A stretch of 40,075 bases of DNA, taken from positions 1 through 40,075 of the forward strand of contig JAGBPZ010000062.1 in NCBI GenBank assembly GCA_017633115.1, given 5' to 3'. Of this stretch, positions 26,177-34,944 are shown piece by piece (within the stretch, counting starts at the first letter, position 1; every line of letters starts with the position of its first letter). Source of the stretch: Erysipelotrichaceae bacterium (lineage in GTDB: Bacteria > Bacillota_I > Bacilli_A > Erysipelotrichales > Coprobacillaceae). Under the pieces are notes generated by a model. It was not told the origin of the DNA. It did no database searches and worked only from the letters and a program-made list of their open reading frames with translations. A program made the position numbers and the translations under genes.

Positions 26177-29100
26177 CTAAACTAACCTCTCTTACCTGAT
26201 TAATAATAAGTGACACACGGTCTTTGATTTGAACACGTACTTCCATCAATACCGTATTGCCTCTTTCAAGTGCTTTGCGATAACGCGAATACTGATTCGC
26301 GAAACAAACACATTCAGCACTTCCTGTTTCATCATTACCTTCAATAAATGCCATCTGATTGCCATTCTTATCAACAATCGTACGTACACGGTTGATTGTC
26401 ATGACAATTAAGATATTGCGTTGACCCGACGTTGAAGCATCAGCTAATGCAATAATATCATATGGCAGTTTTTCCTTGATAAAGACGATTGGATGTGTTG
26501 ATAAATAAATATCAAGTACTTCTTTTTCATTTTCAAGTCGTTGATTGCGATATTCACGGATATCGCGTAATATTGGCTCTTCATCGATACCAAGAGTATC
26601 TTTTAAAGAGACATAATTAATCATAATATCCAGATTGCCTTTTAAAAAGGCACGATTTGGATTGAATTCATCAAATGCTCCTGCATCAATCAGACTTTCG
26701 ATGACCTTGACTGATAAACGTTTTGACGACATTCGGGAAAGAAAATCATACATATCTGTAAATAAGCCTTTTTCACGTTCCTGAATAATTGCCTGATAAG
26801 CTGCTGCGCCTACATTTTTGATAGCAACTAAAGAATAACGAATCCCCTCTTCTTCAACCATAAAGCGTACAGAAGAACGATTGATTGAAGGTGGCAGAAT
26901 GGCTGTCCCATAACGACGGCTTTCTTCAATAACATGACGTTTTGTATCTTTCGATGCCGAACTGTTTGATAAAATCGCCGCATAAAAATATTTAGGATAA
27001 TTCGCTTTTAAGTAAGCAGCCTGATAAGCAACACAGGCATATGCGACACTGTGTGATTTATTAAAGCCATAATCTGCGAATTTCTCAATCAAGTCATAAA
27101 TCTCTTCAGCGATAGCCTGGGAATACCCTTGAGATAAACTACCTTCAATAAACTCAGCACGGAGCTGGTTGATTGTTTCCGGATCTTTAGCTGATACACC
27201 TTTACGTAACGTATCTGCCTTACCCATTGAAAATCCGGCGATTTTAACCGCTATCTGCATGATTTGTTCCTGATAAATGATAATACCATAAGTTGATTCA
27301 AGTATCTCTTCGAGTTCAGGAATCAAATAAGTGATTGGCTTCTTTTTATGACGACGAGCAAGATATTCATTGATATTATCCATTGGACCCGGGCGGTACA
27401 TCGCATTGGCAGCAACAATATCATTGAAATGATTTGGTTTCATCTTGCGCAATAATGCACGCATGCCATTGGATTCAAGCTGGAAAACACCAAAGGTATC
27501 ACCACGTGACAATAATTCAAATGTTTTTTGATCATTAAATGGAATCACATTAAGATTGATCAGGGTACCCTGATCACGATAAATATCCTGAATAATATAA
27601 TCCAATACTGTCAAATTTCTCAAACCAAGCAGGTCCATTTTCAGTAAGCCGGCTTTTTCAATGTATTTCTTCGAGAACTGTGTCATTATCGCATCTGATG
27701 GTCCCTTGACTAATGGCACGATTTCATTGAGCGGCTTTGGTGATAAGACGACACCACCTGCATGCATTGAAATATTCTTTGGTAAGTGTTCGATGACACT
27801 CATTGGCCCTATCAGTTTACGCAAAGTTGGATCACTATTGACGATTGATTGGAATGATGCAGAGTTTTCGTAAACTTCAGTAATTGTTTTTTTGTTACGT
27901 CCACCAGTTGGTACCATCTTCGCCAGGAGTTCCAAACGTGGTGCTGGCAAGCCAAATACCTGACCTATTTCCTTGATTGCCACACGTGGTCCATATGTTG
28001 TAAAAGTGACAATCTGAGCAACACGATCCTGTCCATATTTATCAATCACATATTGAATAACTTCATCACGGCGGTCATCTTGAAAGTCAATATCTATATC
28101 AGGCATGGAGACGCGTTCAGGATTCAAGAAACGTTCAAATAGTAAATCATAAGCCATTGGGTCAATATTGGTTATACCCAATACATAAGCGACAAGAGAA
28201 CCTGCGGCAGAACCTCTTCCAGGACCAACGACAATATGATTCACTTTAGCATAGCGTACATAATCCCAGACAATTAAAAAATAATCATCAAATCCCATTG
28301 AGTGGATGACATTGAGTTCGTAATTCAAACGTTCAATATAATGGCGAGGAATCTGACGACCATGGAAACGTTTTTTAATACCCAAACGGCATAAAGAAAA
28401 CAGATAATCATGGGCATCGCCATTATTTGGTACTGGATATTTTGGCAGATTCATCACATTTGCAGGAATACTAACATGACACAAATCAATCAAATCATAT
28501 GTATTCTGTAAAATATCTGGAGCAAATAACGCTCTCATTTGAGTTTCTGTCTTTAAATATTTTTCAGTCGTCATTGGTTGATATTGAGGTGGCAACTCCT
28601 GATCACTAACTGCTGCCTGCATTAAGTCCACTGCAATGGCATCTTGTTGTCTTAAATACGAAACATCATTGCCAAAGACGACCTTGACACCAACATAGCG
28701 AGCAAGATTAATCAATTTCTCTGTCATCTGTTCATATAAAGCAATCTTATGATTCTGAACCATGACATAAAAATGATCACCAAAAAGGGTAACGAACTGA
28801 CGCATATACTCTTCTGCAAGAGTTTCCATTTCTTTAAGCAATAAACGTTCTATAATGCTTTCATTTGATGCCGATAAGATGATGAGATGATCTTTATAGT
28901 TAACTAAAGTTTGTAAAGAGACAGGCTTATTAAGGGTGCAGATATCACTAACGATTTTGACTAAATGAAAATAACCCACATCATCCATAGCCATCAGAGT
29001 CAGGGGATAGATTTCATCGTTGATTGATACAGAAGCTTCAACACCAATCAATGGTTTGATTTTCGCCTTTAGACATTCCTGAAAGAATTCAAAAGCGCCA

Positions 29101-29231
29101 TACATATTGTCTGTATCAGTCAGAGTAAGTGCAGGAATACCATGTTTAACGGCTTCATCAATCAAATCACGAATGAGAATCGTACTCTGTTGAAAACTGT
29201 AACAGCTTTTAATTTGTAAGTGTCCAAACAT
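26169..29231 (-). CDS. dnaE: DNA polymerase III alpha subunit, DnaE
   Basis: C-family replicative polymerase; in Firmicutes DnaE extends primers before handing over to PolC. The 1020-residue product has an N-terminal PHP domain whose metal-binding motifs are changed (HLQIKS for HLHVHS; TDTDN for TDHGN), so that domain looks inactive. The polymerase core has GRGSAAGSLVAYV and the catalytic PDIDIDFQDDRR. Helix-hairpin-helix and OB-fold regions follow in the last ~250 residues. The ATG at 29231 has AGGA 9 bases upstream; the in-frame ATG at 29255 lies inside the -10. It is first in the operon dnaE-polA-mutM-coaE-dnaB-dnaI. Confidence 0.96.
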   Translation of the reverse strand: MFGHLQIKSCYSFQQSTILIRDLIDEAVKHGIPALTLTDTDNMYGAFEFFQECLKAKIKPLIGVEASVSINDEIYPLTLMAMDDVGYFHLVKIVSDICTLNKPVSLQTLVNYKDHLIILSASNESIIERLLLKEMETLAEEYMRQFVTLFGDHFYVMVQNHKIALYEQMTEKLINLARYVGVKVVFGNDVSYLRQQDAIAVDLMQAAVSDQELPPQYQPMTTEKYLKTETQMRALFAPDILQNTYDLIDLCHVSIPANVMNLPKYPVPNNGDAHDYLFSLCRLGIKKRFHGRQIPRHYIERLNYELNVIHSMGFDDYFLIVWDYVRYAKVNHIVVGPGRGSAAGSLVAYVLGITNIDPMAYDLLFERFLNPERVSMPDIDIDFQDDRRDEVIQYVIDKYGQDRVAQIVTFTTYGPRVAIKEIGQVFGLPAPRLELLAKMVPTGGRNKKTITEVYENSASFQSIVNSDPTLRKLIGPMSVIEHLPKNISMHAGGVVLSPKPLNEIVPLVKGPSDAIMTQFSKKYIEKAGLLKMDLLGLRNLTVLDYIIQDIYRDQGTLINLNVIPFNDQKTFELLSRGDTFGVFQLESNGMRALLRKMKPNHFNDIVAANAMYRPGPMDNINEYLARRHKKKPITYLIPELEEILESTYGIIIYQEQIMQIAVKIAGFSMGKADTLRKGVSAKDPETINQLRAEFIEGSLSQGYSQAIAEEIYDLIEKFADYGFNKSHSVAYACVAYQAAYLKANYPKYFYAAILSNSSASKDTKRHVIEESRRYGTAILPPSINRSSVRFMVEEEGIRYSLVAIKNVGAAAYQAIIQEREKGLFTDMYDFLSRMSSKRLSVKVIESLIDAGAFDEFNPNRAFLKGNLDIMINYVSLKDTLGIDEEPILRDIREYRNQRLENEKEVLDIYLSTHPIVFIKEKLPYDIIALADASTSGQRNILIVMTINRVRTIVDKNGNQMAFIEGNDETGSAECVCFANQYSRYRKALERGNTVLMEVRVQIKDRVSLIINQVREVSLDE

Positions 29232-29253
29232 AGTCCCACATCCTTTCTTGACC

Positions 29254-29262
29254 ATTATATCA
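29254..29262 (-). promoter_or_regulatory. Extended -10 promoter of the dnaE operon
   Basis: TGATATAAT on the minus strand: perfect TATAAT (29254-29259) with the TG extension. The -35 position has no good match. The start point would lie near 29247, leaving about 16 bases of leader and ruling out the ATG at 29255 as the dnaE start. Confidence 0.7.
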
Positions 29263-29308
29263 TAATTTTACTAAAGAAGTGCTTACTGCACAACTTTCTT
29301 GGGCGAAT

Positions 29309-29338
29309 CAAAAAAGCGATGCTTTCAAAACATCGCTT
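29309..29338 (-). terminator. Terminator of the transglutaminase gene, over its stop codon
   Basis: Minus-strand AAGCGATG, 9-base loop, CATCGCTT followed by T residues. The first arm begins inside the stop codon at 29337-29339. Confidence 0.9.
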
Positions 29339-30482
29339 AGTATTTAAATACACTTAATGTGCATGTTGCCTTGAGATCACCAACACTTGCTGTGATTACA
29401 CACTGCCCTTCGCCAACACCAGTCACGACACCTTTAGAAGAAACTGTTGCCACCTTTTTATTGCTTGATGACCATTTAAGGTTAGCTACATCAGGTGATG
29501 AAGCATCCACTAAAGTAGCTGTTAATTGTCCCTTATTGCCTACTAATACATAGCCGGCAGTGACGTCAAGAGTCAAACTTGTAACAGGCACATAATCTTT
29601 AGTTGACATTTTATATGTCGAATTAAATGACTTAGTATTATAAGCCTTATCACGTGTATGTTCAGTAAAATTGGCATTAGATTTCAAGAAATAGCGATAA
29701 CGCGAGTTGCCGGCATCCCATGTTGAATCAACATTATAATACTTACCATTAAGCTTAACAATATTCCAGGCATGAGATTTTTTATTACCGGTGATAAAAC
29801 GACAATTGACACCTGCCATTAGGCAGAGACGATAAAACAACAATGCATAGCCTTCACAGACTGCTTTCTTTTTAATCAGAGCATTGTACGGTGTATAACG
29901 CATACCGCTTGTTGATACATGATCATAGGCGATATTAGACGTCATCCAATCATAGATCTTTTTGACCTTCTGGTAATCAGTGCTGTTAGCCATATCTAAA
30001 GACTTAATCAATGCTTTACCCTGGGTTTGAACCTCTTCATCCTGAGCTTTTGTCATACGATAAGTAATCGCAAAGGTATAACGGCATTTTTTCCTACTGC
30101 CATAGATCAGGAAATTATATTGCCAGTGATCAATATTCCATTCAATCGAATCGCCTTCATTCGATGTTTTCGTATGTGCATAAGCCTTTTTGAGAATCTT
30201 ACTGGCAGTACTTTTTGCCTTCTTTTTCGTTGAAATCAAAGACTTTTTGGTTATGTAGAAGGTAAAGGTCGCTTTATGCTTCTTTAAATATGAGCGTACT
30301 TTTTTACCTGCAGAAGAGACAGATTTATAAGATTTCGCTTCGGATGTGATTTGTATTTGTGGCATTGCTTTAAAGCCAGACGCATCACTCACACTGCCAC
30401 TCATTGCAGAAACATTAGTGAAATGTCCAAAAGTCAGCATTACACTTATTATCATCACAATTATTTGACGATAGACTTTCAC
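29337..30482 (-). CDS. Secreted transglutaminase-like protein with C-terminal Ig-like (Big2) domain
   Basis: A 381-residue exported protein. The N-terminus is a signal peptide (KVYRQ, then a hydrophobic stretch to about residue 19, cleavage probably after NVSA). A transglutaminase-like cysteine-protease core carries the triad Cys209 (AVCEGYALLFYRLC), His237 (KSHAWNIV) and Asp252 (NVDSTWDAG). Residues ~300-381 are a bacterial Ig-like Big2 domain (VTSLTLDV..., LKWSSSNKKVATVSSKGVVTGVGEG). No LPxTG or membrane anchor is seen. The start is GTG with GGGAG 7 bases upstream; the overlapping ATG two bases earlier meets a stop at once. It probably acts on the cell wall or on surface proteins. Confidence 0.85.
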   Translation of the reverse strand: MKVYRQIIVMIISVMLTFGHFTNVSAMSGSVSDASGFKAMPQIQITSEAKSYKSVSSAGKKVRSYLKKHKATFTFYITKKSLISTKKKAKSTASKILKKAYAHTKTSNEGDSIEWNIDHWQYNFLIYGSRKKCRYTFAITYRMTKAQDEEVQTQGKALIKSLDMANSTDYQKVKKIYDWMTSNIAYDHVSTSGMRYTPYNALIKKKAVCEGYALLFYRLCLMAGVNCRFITGNKKSHAWNIVKLNGKYYNVDSTWDAGNSRYRYFLKSNANFTEHTRDKAYNTKSFNSTYKMSTKDYVPVTSLTLDVTAGYVLVGNKGQLTATLVDASSPDVANLKWSSSNKKVATVSSKGVVTGVGEGQCVITASVGDLKATCTLSVFKY

Positions 30483-30491
30483 ATTATCACT

Positions 30492-30500
30492 CCCTTTCTT
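30492..30500 (-). promoter_or_regulatory. Possible extended -10 of the transglutaminase gene
   Basis: Around these coordinates the minus strand reads TGTTATGAT (TG, one base, TATGAT), about 25-35 bases before the GTG start. No -35 of quality is visible. Position is approximate to a few bases (the element is within 30505-30520). Confidence 0.25.
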
Positions 30501-30549
30501 TCATTCTTATCATAACACAAATCTCTTTTTTTAAAATCTTTTTCAGACT

Positions 30550-30568
30550 GAAATCAAGCATTGATTTC
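30550..30568. repeat. Inverted repeat over the M16C peptidase stop codon
   Basis: GAAATCAA-GCA-TTGATTTC, perfect 8-bp arms. It spans the peptidase stop at 30554-30556. On the minus strand it is followed by AGTCTG, not by a T-run, so it is not a standard terminator; it could protect the transcript end or be chance. Confidence 0.5.
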
Positions 30569-33424
30569 TGACTCATTATTATCTTTTTCTAGCATCGCAG
30601 TGTTACCAACCAGACAAGTTGCACCTTCATTTGATAAGCGATCTAAAAGATCACACCATTTCAACAGGTCTTCTTTTGTAGTCGACAACATTTCCTTACG
30701 GAAACGAACAGCATCTTCGTATCGATAACCAGTGATATAAGATTCATCACTACGTAATCCTTTGACAACTTCAGCCATTAACGGTTCAGTTGTTGCAATC
30801 GTTGAAATAATATATTTATCGATTTCTTCTTCGCTTTCAACAAAGCCTCGCAAGAATTCACTCATTCCTTTATAGGCATCAAGTGTAGCTAATGGTGAAG
30901 GATCGCGATAAGAATAAGTTGCAATCGTACCTGATAAGCCAGCAGATAATCCTGTACCATAGGCACCACCCTGTACACGAACAACATTCCATAAATAAGA
31001 CAGACTGATAATATTAGCTGCAACTGATAAACTGCCATCATAGCTTAAACCTGCTTCTTTGAGATGGTAACCTTTAACCGCATAACCAATACCAGCAGGA
31101 ATAGTAATTTCCGTCATCAGGTCATCATGATTGACATATTTATAAGAATGCGCAACTGGTGTACCTGATTTAAATATATCCAACAATAGACTCAATTCAT
31201 CTTTAAGCTCATGAGTAGCTGAATATGAGAAGAACAAGCGGTTCTTCACAAAGACTTTTTCTCTGACATCATTGAAGAATGAAATCATATCAGTAAACAT
31301 ATCATCGCTGAAGTCGAGTGAATCAAGATAATTGATCATATCCAAACCAGCAAGTGCTTTTTGAATCGCATTACGTGCATCATAATGTGCCAAGGTATCC
31401 ATCATACCCAATGAGTGTCCGCTCATGATTTTGAGCTGTTTGCCATCATCAATCAACTGCTTCAAAATATCACTCATACGTCCCTGATCAAAGATAGTAT
31501 TGTGGATGATATCATCAATAATAGCCATACCGGCTTCTAGATTTTCTTCTAGTAAAGAAGCGGTGATCAGCACATAAGGTTTACCATTAGCTGAGTCTTT
31601 ATTGTTCAAGAAGCTGCGAATAGTGAAATTCAAGCGGCCAAAGACAGATTTGATATCTTTCTGTAAAGTTAATGCATCACGAGTTGTTGTTGGCATTTCT
31701 TCCAAGAACTGTGTCATTAAAGCAATCTTTGTCAATTCAGGAAGAGAATAATCTGAACAGTCAAAGTAATAACGTAAATGAATGACACCTTCAATTTTAG
31801 TGACACGATGAAGAACTTTCACACCATCATATTCACTTTCGTTTGATTGCGCTTTTTCAGGTTCTGGATTGACTTCATCAAGAGTGAGTACTGGTAAGGT
31901 GCTGAGCTGTTCTAAGGTATCCGGTGTTGATTGCCATTTAATCAGATTATCGTTTAGTTCGTTTAAAGCGTTCAAATCATCATCAGACATATGGGCAAGC
32001 TTGTTATCTAAATGCTTTTGTTCAAACGCACGAGTTTCTTCACCTAATGATGTTGATGGCAATGTTAAAACAGTGACTGTTTGATCATCTTCAATAAGCA
32101 TCTTCATCATTAATTCTTCATAGGCGCCTGTTTCAACCTGTTCACGCATCTGTTTAATAACATCATTGTAAACAAGATAAGTCAATGGATCGCCACCATG
32201 AAGCCAGCTGTTCATAGCGAGAATCGCACGCATCAATCCTTGTGGTTCTCCAGGAGTACGTAACTTAAATGACAACTGATTGATTGATGCCTGAATCATC
32301 TCATGGTCCAAACCTTTGTCATAAATCTCTTCAACCGTTTTCTTGATCAATGCTTTAATAGCCTGGACATTGTCAGGGTCGATATTACGGCAATGAACGA
32401 TAGTTACAGTATTGGCAATCGTGTCATCAACTTCCAATTCCAGATCTTCTACCAAATTTGCATCCAATAGTGCTTTCGCAAGTGGTGCTTCATTAGAACC
32501 CGTTAAGACATCAACGATAATACCCTGCATCATGTTTTGTAACATATCCTGCCAGCCACCAATAATTTTACCGATAGACAGCTGTGCCTTCGCATCATCA
32601 CCATCTTCAACTTCATAATATTGAGTCAGTTCACGGTTATCTAAAGGCTGTGGGTCAGGAATGGTAATATGAAGATCAGCTTGATCATATTGAGATAAAT
32701 AAGAATCAATCATCGCTAATGTTTCATCTAATGGCACATCTCCATCAATAAAGAAGCGCGCGTTGGATGGATGATAAAAACGTTTATACATCTCAACAAA
32801 CTGTTCATAAGTCAAATTAATAATGGAAGATGGTTCACCACCACTATTGAAGCCATAGCATGTTGGACCAAAGAGCAAGCGGTTGACGCCCTGGCGCATC
32901 ACTTCTTCAACATCTGACATAGCACCTTTCATTTCATTAAGAACAACGCCCTTATAAACATTGCCATCTTCATTCAATTCAATATGACAGCCTTCCTGCG
33001 CAAAGATATAAGGATTCGTCAAAATATCAGGGGCAAAGACTGCATCAAGATAGACACTCATTAAATTGAGATAATCCTTTGTGTTGCGTGAAGACACTGG
33101 ATACATTGTCTTATCAGAAAATGTCATCGCATTTAAAAAAGTATTTAATGAACTCTTCAACAGTTCAACAAAAGGTTCCTTAACAGGATACTTTTTTGAT
33201 CCACATAAAACTGAGTGTTCAAGGATATGGAAAACACCCGTATCATTTTCAGGAATCGTTTTAAAAGTCACACTAAATAATTTATTGATATCTCCATTAT
33301 TATGGAAGCATAATTCTGCTCCTGTTTTCATATGAGTCATTTCCACTAATGTAGAATTCAGTGCTTTGACATCGCGTACACGCGTGACGACAAAGCCATG
33401 TAATTGATCATCAACATTGAACAT
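30554..33424 (-). CDS. Insulinase-family M16C zinc peptidase (presequence-protease-like)
   Basis: A 956-residue peptidase of the pitrilysin/insulinase clan, subfamily M16C, similar in size to mitochondrial PreP/Cym1. The inverted zinc motif HILEH is at residues 66-70 (HILEHSVLCGSKKYPVKEPF), the distal zinc Glu is in VVLNEMKGAMSD, and SLNTFLNAMTFSDKTMYP is typical. The second, inactive half includes VQGGAYGTGLSAG near the C-terminus. No signal peptide is present, so it should degrade peptides in the cytoplasm. The ATG at 33424 is chosen with AGGAG 9 bases upstream; a TTG at 33430 is too close to the site. It is transcribed alone. Confidence 0.93.
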   Translation of the reverse strand: MFNVDDQLHGFVVTRVRDVKALNSTLVEMTHMKTGAELCFHNNGDINKLFSVTFKTIPENDTGVFHILEHSVLCGSKKYPVKEPFVELLKSSLNTFLNAMTFSDKTMYPVSSRNTKDYLNLMSVYLDAVFAPDILTNPYIFAQEGCHIELNEDGNVYKGVVLNEMKGAMSDVEEVMRQGVNRLLFGPTCYGFNSGGEPSSIINLTYEQFVEMYKRFYHPSNARFFIDGDVPLDETLAMIDSYLSQYDQADLHITIPDPQPLDNRELTQYYEVEDGDDAKAQLSIGKIIGGWQDMLQNMMQGIIVDVLTGSNEAPLAKALLDANLVEDLELEVDDTIANTVTIVHCRNIDPDNVQAIKALIKKTVEEIYDKGLDHEMIQASINQLSFKLRTPGEPQGLMRAILAMNSWLHGGDPLTYLVYNDVIKQMREQVETGAYEELMMKMLIEDDQTVTVLTLPSTSLGEETRAFEQKHLDNKLAHMSDDDLNALNELNDNLIKWQSTPDTLEQLSTLPVLTLDEVNPEPEKAQSNESEYDGVKVLHRVTKIEGVIHLRYYFDCSDYSLPELTKIALMTQFLEEMPTTTRDALTLQKDIKSVFGRLNFTIRSFLNNKDSANGKPYVLITASLLEENLEAGMAIIDDIIHNTIFDQGRMSDILKQLIDDGKQLKIMSGHSLGMMDTLAHYDARNAIQKALAGLDMINYLDSLDFSDDMFTDMISFFNDVREKVFVKNRLFFSYSATHELKDELSLLLDIFKSGTPVAHSYKYVNHDDLMTEITIPAGIGYAVKGYHLKEAGLSYDGSLSVAANIISLSYLWNVVRVQGGAYGTGLSAGLSGTIATYSYRDPSPLATLDAYKGMSEFLRGFVESEEEIDKYIISTIATTEPLMAEVVKGLRSDESYITGYRYEDAVRFRKEMLSTTKEDLLKWCDLLDRLSNEGATCLVGNTAMLEKDNNESEINA

Positions 33425-33452
33425 AATCAAATACTCCTTTCAGATAGTCTTT

Positions 33453-33481
33453 ATTTTAGCGATTTTTTGATTTTTCTACAA
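33453..33481 (-). promoter_or_regulatory. Candidate promoter of the M16C peptidase gene
   Basis: Minus-strand -35 TTGTAG (33476-33481), 17-base spacer, -10 TAAAAT (33453-33458), about 30 bases before the ATG and just after the TSCPD-gene terminator. Confidence 0.55.
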
Positions 33482-33490
33482 GTCATATAC

Positions 33491-33516
33491 AAAAAAGGAG
33501 ATCTAACCGATCTCCT
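33491..33516 (-). terminator. Terminator of the thyA-dfrA-plsC-TSCPD operon, over the stop codon
   Basis: Minus-strand AGGAGATC, 5-base loop, GATCTCCT then T residues. The TAG stop at 33503-33505 lies at the stem-loop junction. Confidence 0.92.
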
Positions 33517-33745
33517 CTAAACGCTGTGCAAACTGATCTGGACATGAAGTTGGCCTCATACCACACTTAATGCCTCTTAATCGACGGATAATTTCATCTT
33601 TTTCCATACCATCAGCCAATGCTGCAACACCTTGTGTATTGCCATGACATCCGTTTAAAAAGTGAATATTGACGACTTTTCCATCGACCACATCAAAACT
33701 TACCTGTCTTGCACAGGTACCTCTCATAGGGCAATCATAATGCAT
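33503..33745 (-). CDS. TSCPD domain protein
   Basis: An 80-residue cysteine-rich protein made only of a TSCPD domain; the motif TSCPD itself is at residues 66-70. Five cysteines (5, 11, 33, 62, 69) and NGCHGNTQGVAALADGM suggest metal binding. Similar domains occur at the C-terminus of some ribonucleotide reductases, and stand-alone copies are common in Firmicutes; the function is unknown. GGAGG lies 9 bases before the ATG. It is the last gene after thyA, dfrA and plsC, so a nucleotide link is possible but not proven. Confidence 0.85.
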   Translation of the reverse strand: MHYDCPMRGTCARQVSFDVVDGKVVNIHFLNGCHGNTQGVAALADGMEKDEIIRRLRGIKCGMRPTSCPDQFAQRLEEIG

Positions 33746-33761
33746 TGATTAAATCCTCCCT

Positions 33762-34472
33762 TTAAGCATGTTCATTGATATAAGACTGAATCTGATCATG
33801 AATTTTTAATGCCAGTTCATCACTTTTCATATTGGCGTAGTCTTCAGGCATGATTGGTTCAAAGAAGTGAAGCTGTACTTCAACCTTCTTTAAATTGTTT
33901 TCTTCAACAACCTTAAATGAGTTCATAATTGCTGCTGGAACGATCGGCACTTTCGCATCCATACCAGCTCTAAAAGTACCTGATTTGAATTCTAATAAAG
34001 TATTACCTTGCTTAGAACGTGTACCTTCAGGATAAATGACATATGGAATCCCTTCTGTCATTTCTTTTCTTGCCTGACGAATGACTTTAACAGCCTGACG
34101 GAAATTTTCTCTGTCAATTGCAGGGAATTCAAGGAAACGTAAAGCATCTCCTACAGCCACAACATCCATCAATTCCTTCTTAGGAATAATTTTAAATGGA
34201 CGTTCCATCACTTCAAACATTAATAAGATATCATACATACCCTGATGGTTTGGTGTCATCAGGAAAGCACCATCCTTAGGAATATTTTCGATACCGGTAA
34301 TGATAGGTTTTGTACGGCAGCAACGCAGGGCATGACGACAAATCCCACGGACAAATTGATAACGTTCTTCGTAAGGATATTTATCCTTATTGCGAGCATA
34401 TTTTTTGACACCAAAGTAATACTTTGGAAGACTGAAGAACAGACGGAATAATATATAAGCAATTCGTATCAT
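33762..34472 (-). CDS. plsC: 1-acyl-sn-glycerol-3-phosphate acyltransferase
   Basis: Adds the second acyl chain to lysophosphatidic acid, forming phosphatidic acid at the inner membrane face. The 236-residue product has the catalytic HX4D motif (NHQGMYD), the substrate motif YPEGTRSKQG, and VPIVPAAI. A hydrophobic N-terminal segment (IRIAYILFRLFFSLPKYYFG) probably anchors it. AGGAGAT lies about 7 bases before the ATG. It starts one base after the dfrA stop, in a folate operon, a placement without obvious metabolic logic. Confidence 0.93.
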   Translation of the reverse strand: MIRIAYILFRLFFSLPKYYFGVKKYARNKDKYPYEERYQFVRGICRHALRCCRTKPIITGIENIPKDGAFLMTPNHQGMYDILLMFEVMERPFKIIPKKELMDVVAVGDALRFLEFPAIDRENFRQAVKVIRQARKEMTEGIPYVIYPEGTRSKQGNTLLEFKSGTFRAGMDAKVPIVPAAIMNSFKVVEENNLKKVEVQLHFFEPIMPEDYANMKSDELALKIHDQIQSYINEHA

Positions 34473-34473
34473 A

Positions 34474-34944
34474 CTATGATCTCCTGTAAATCTCTAATGT
34501 AAAAGTTTCAAACGGTTTTGTTTCAACGAGCTGATAGCCATAAACACTAAAATCTGGGAAGTATGTCTCACCAGTGTGAGTGCCTGGAATTCTTGATAAT
34601 AATAATTCATCAGCAACACCTAAGCACTGACGATAAATAGAAGCACCACCACAAATATAAAGAGTCTGATCACTGTTTTTGTATTCATTTAAAACATCAG
34701 TCAAACTATCACGTACCTCAACACGTTCATCTTCAAAAGGCACATCTGCAACGACAATTGTATGACGGTTTGGTAAAGGTCTGCCAATGGCTTTATAAGT
34801 AGTTAATCCCATAAGGATGGTCTGATTGAGGGTCGTTGCTTTGAAATGTTTAAGATCCTCAGGTACATTCCATGGCAGTCCTGTTTTAGAATCCTTTTGA
34901 CCAATCAACAGATTCTCATCTGTTGCAACAATGATTGAAATCAT
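34474..34944 (-). CDS. dfrA: Dihydrofolate reductase
   Basis: Regenerates tetrahydrofolate with NADPH after ThyA consumes it. The 156 residues show IIVATDENLLIG, LPWNVPEDLKHFK (active-site acidic residue in PED), MGLTTYKAIGRPLPNR and ICGGASIY. The ATG shares a base with the thyA stop (TAATG), giving the classic thyA-dfr couple. It is the chromosomal enzyme; nothing suggests an acquired resistance cassette. Confidence 0.96.
   Translation of the reverse strand: MISIIVATDENLLIGQKDSKTGLPWNVPEDLKHFKATTLNQTILMGLTTYKAIGRPLPNRHTIVVADVPFEDERVEVRDSLTDVLNEYKNSDQTLYICGGASIYRQCLGVADELLLSRIPGTHTGETYFPDFSVYGYQLVETKPFETFTLEIYRRS

Noticed and set aside
30550-30568. Standard terminator for the M16C peptidase gene
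   Set aside because: Perfect stem, but no T-run follows on the minus strand; reported only as an inverted repeat.
34474-34944. dfrA as an acquired trimethoprim-resistance gene
   Set aside because: It is coupled to thyA by a TAATG overlap in a normal operon, with no cassette or mobile sequence nearby; it is the resident enzyme.
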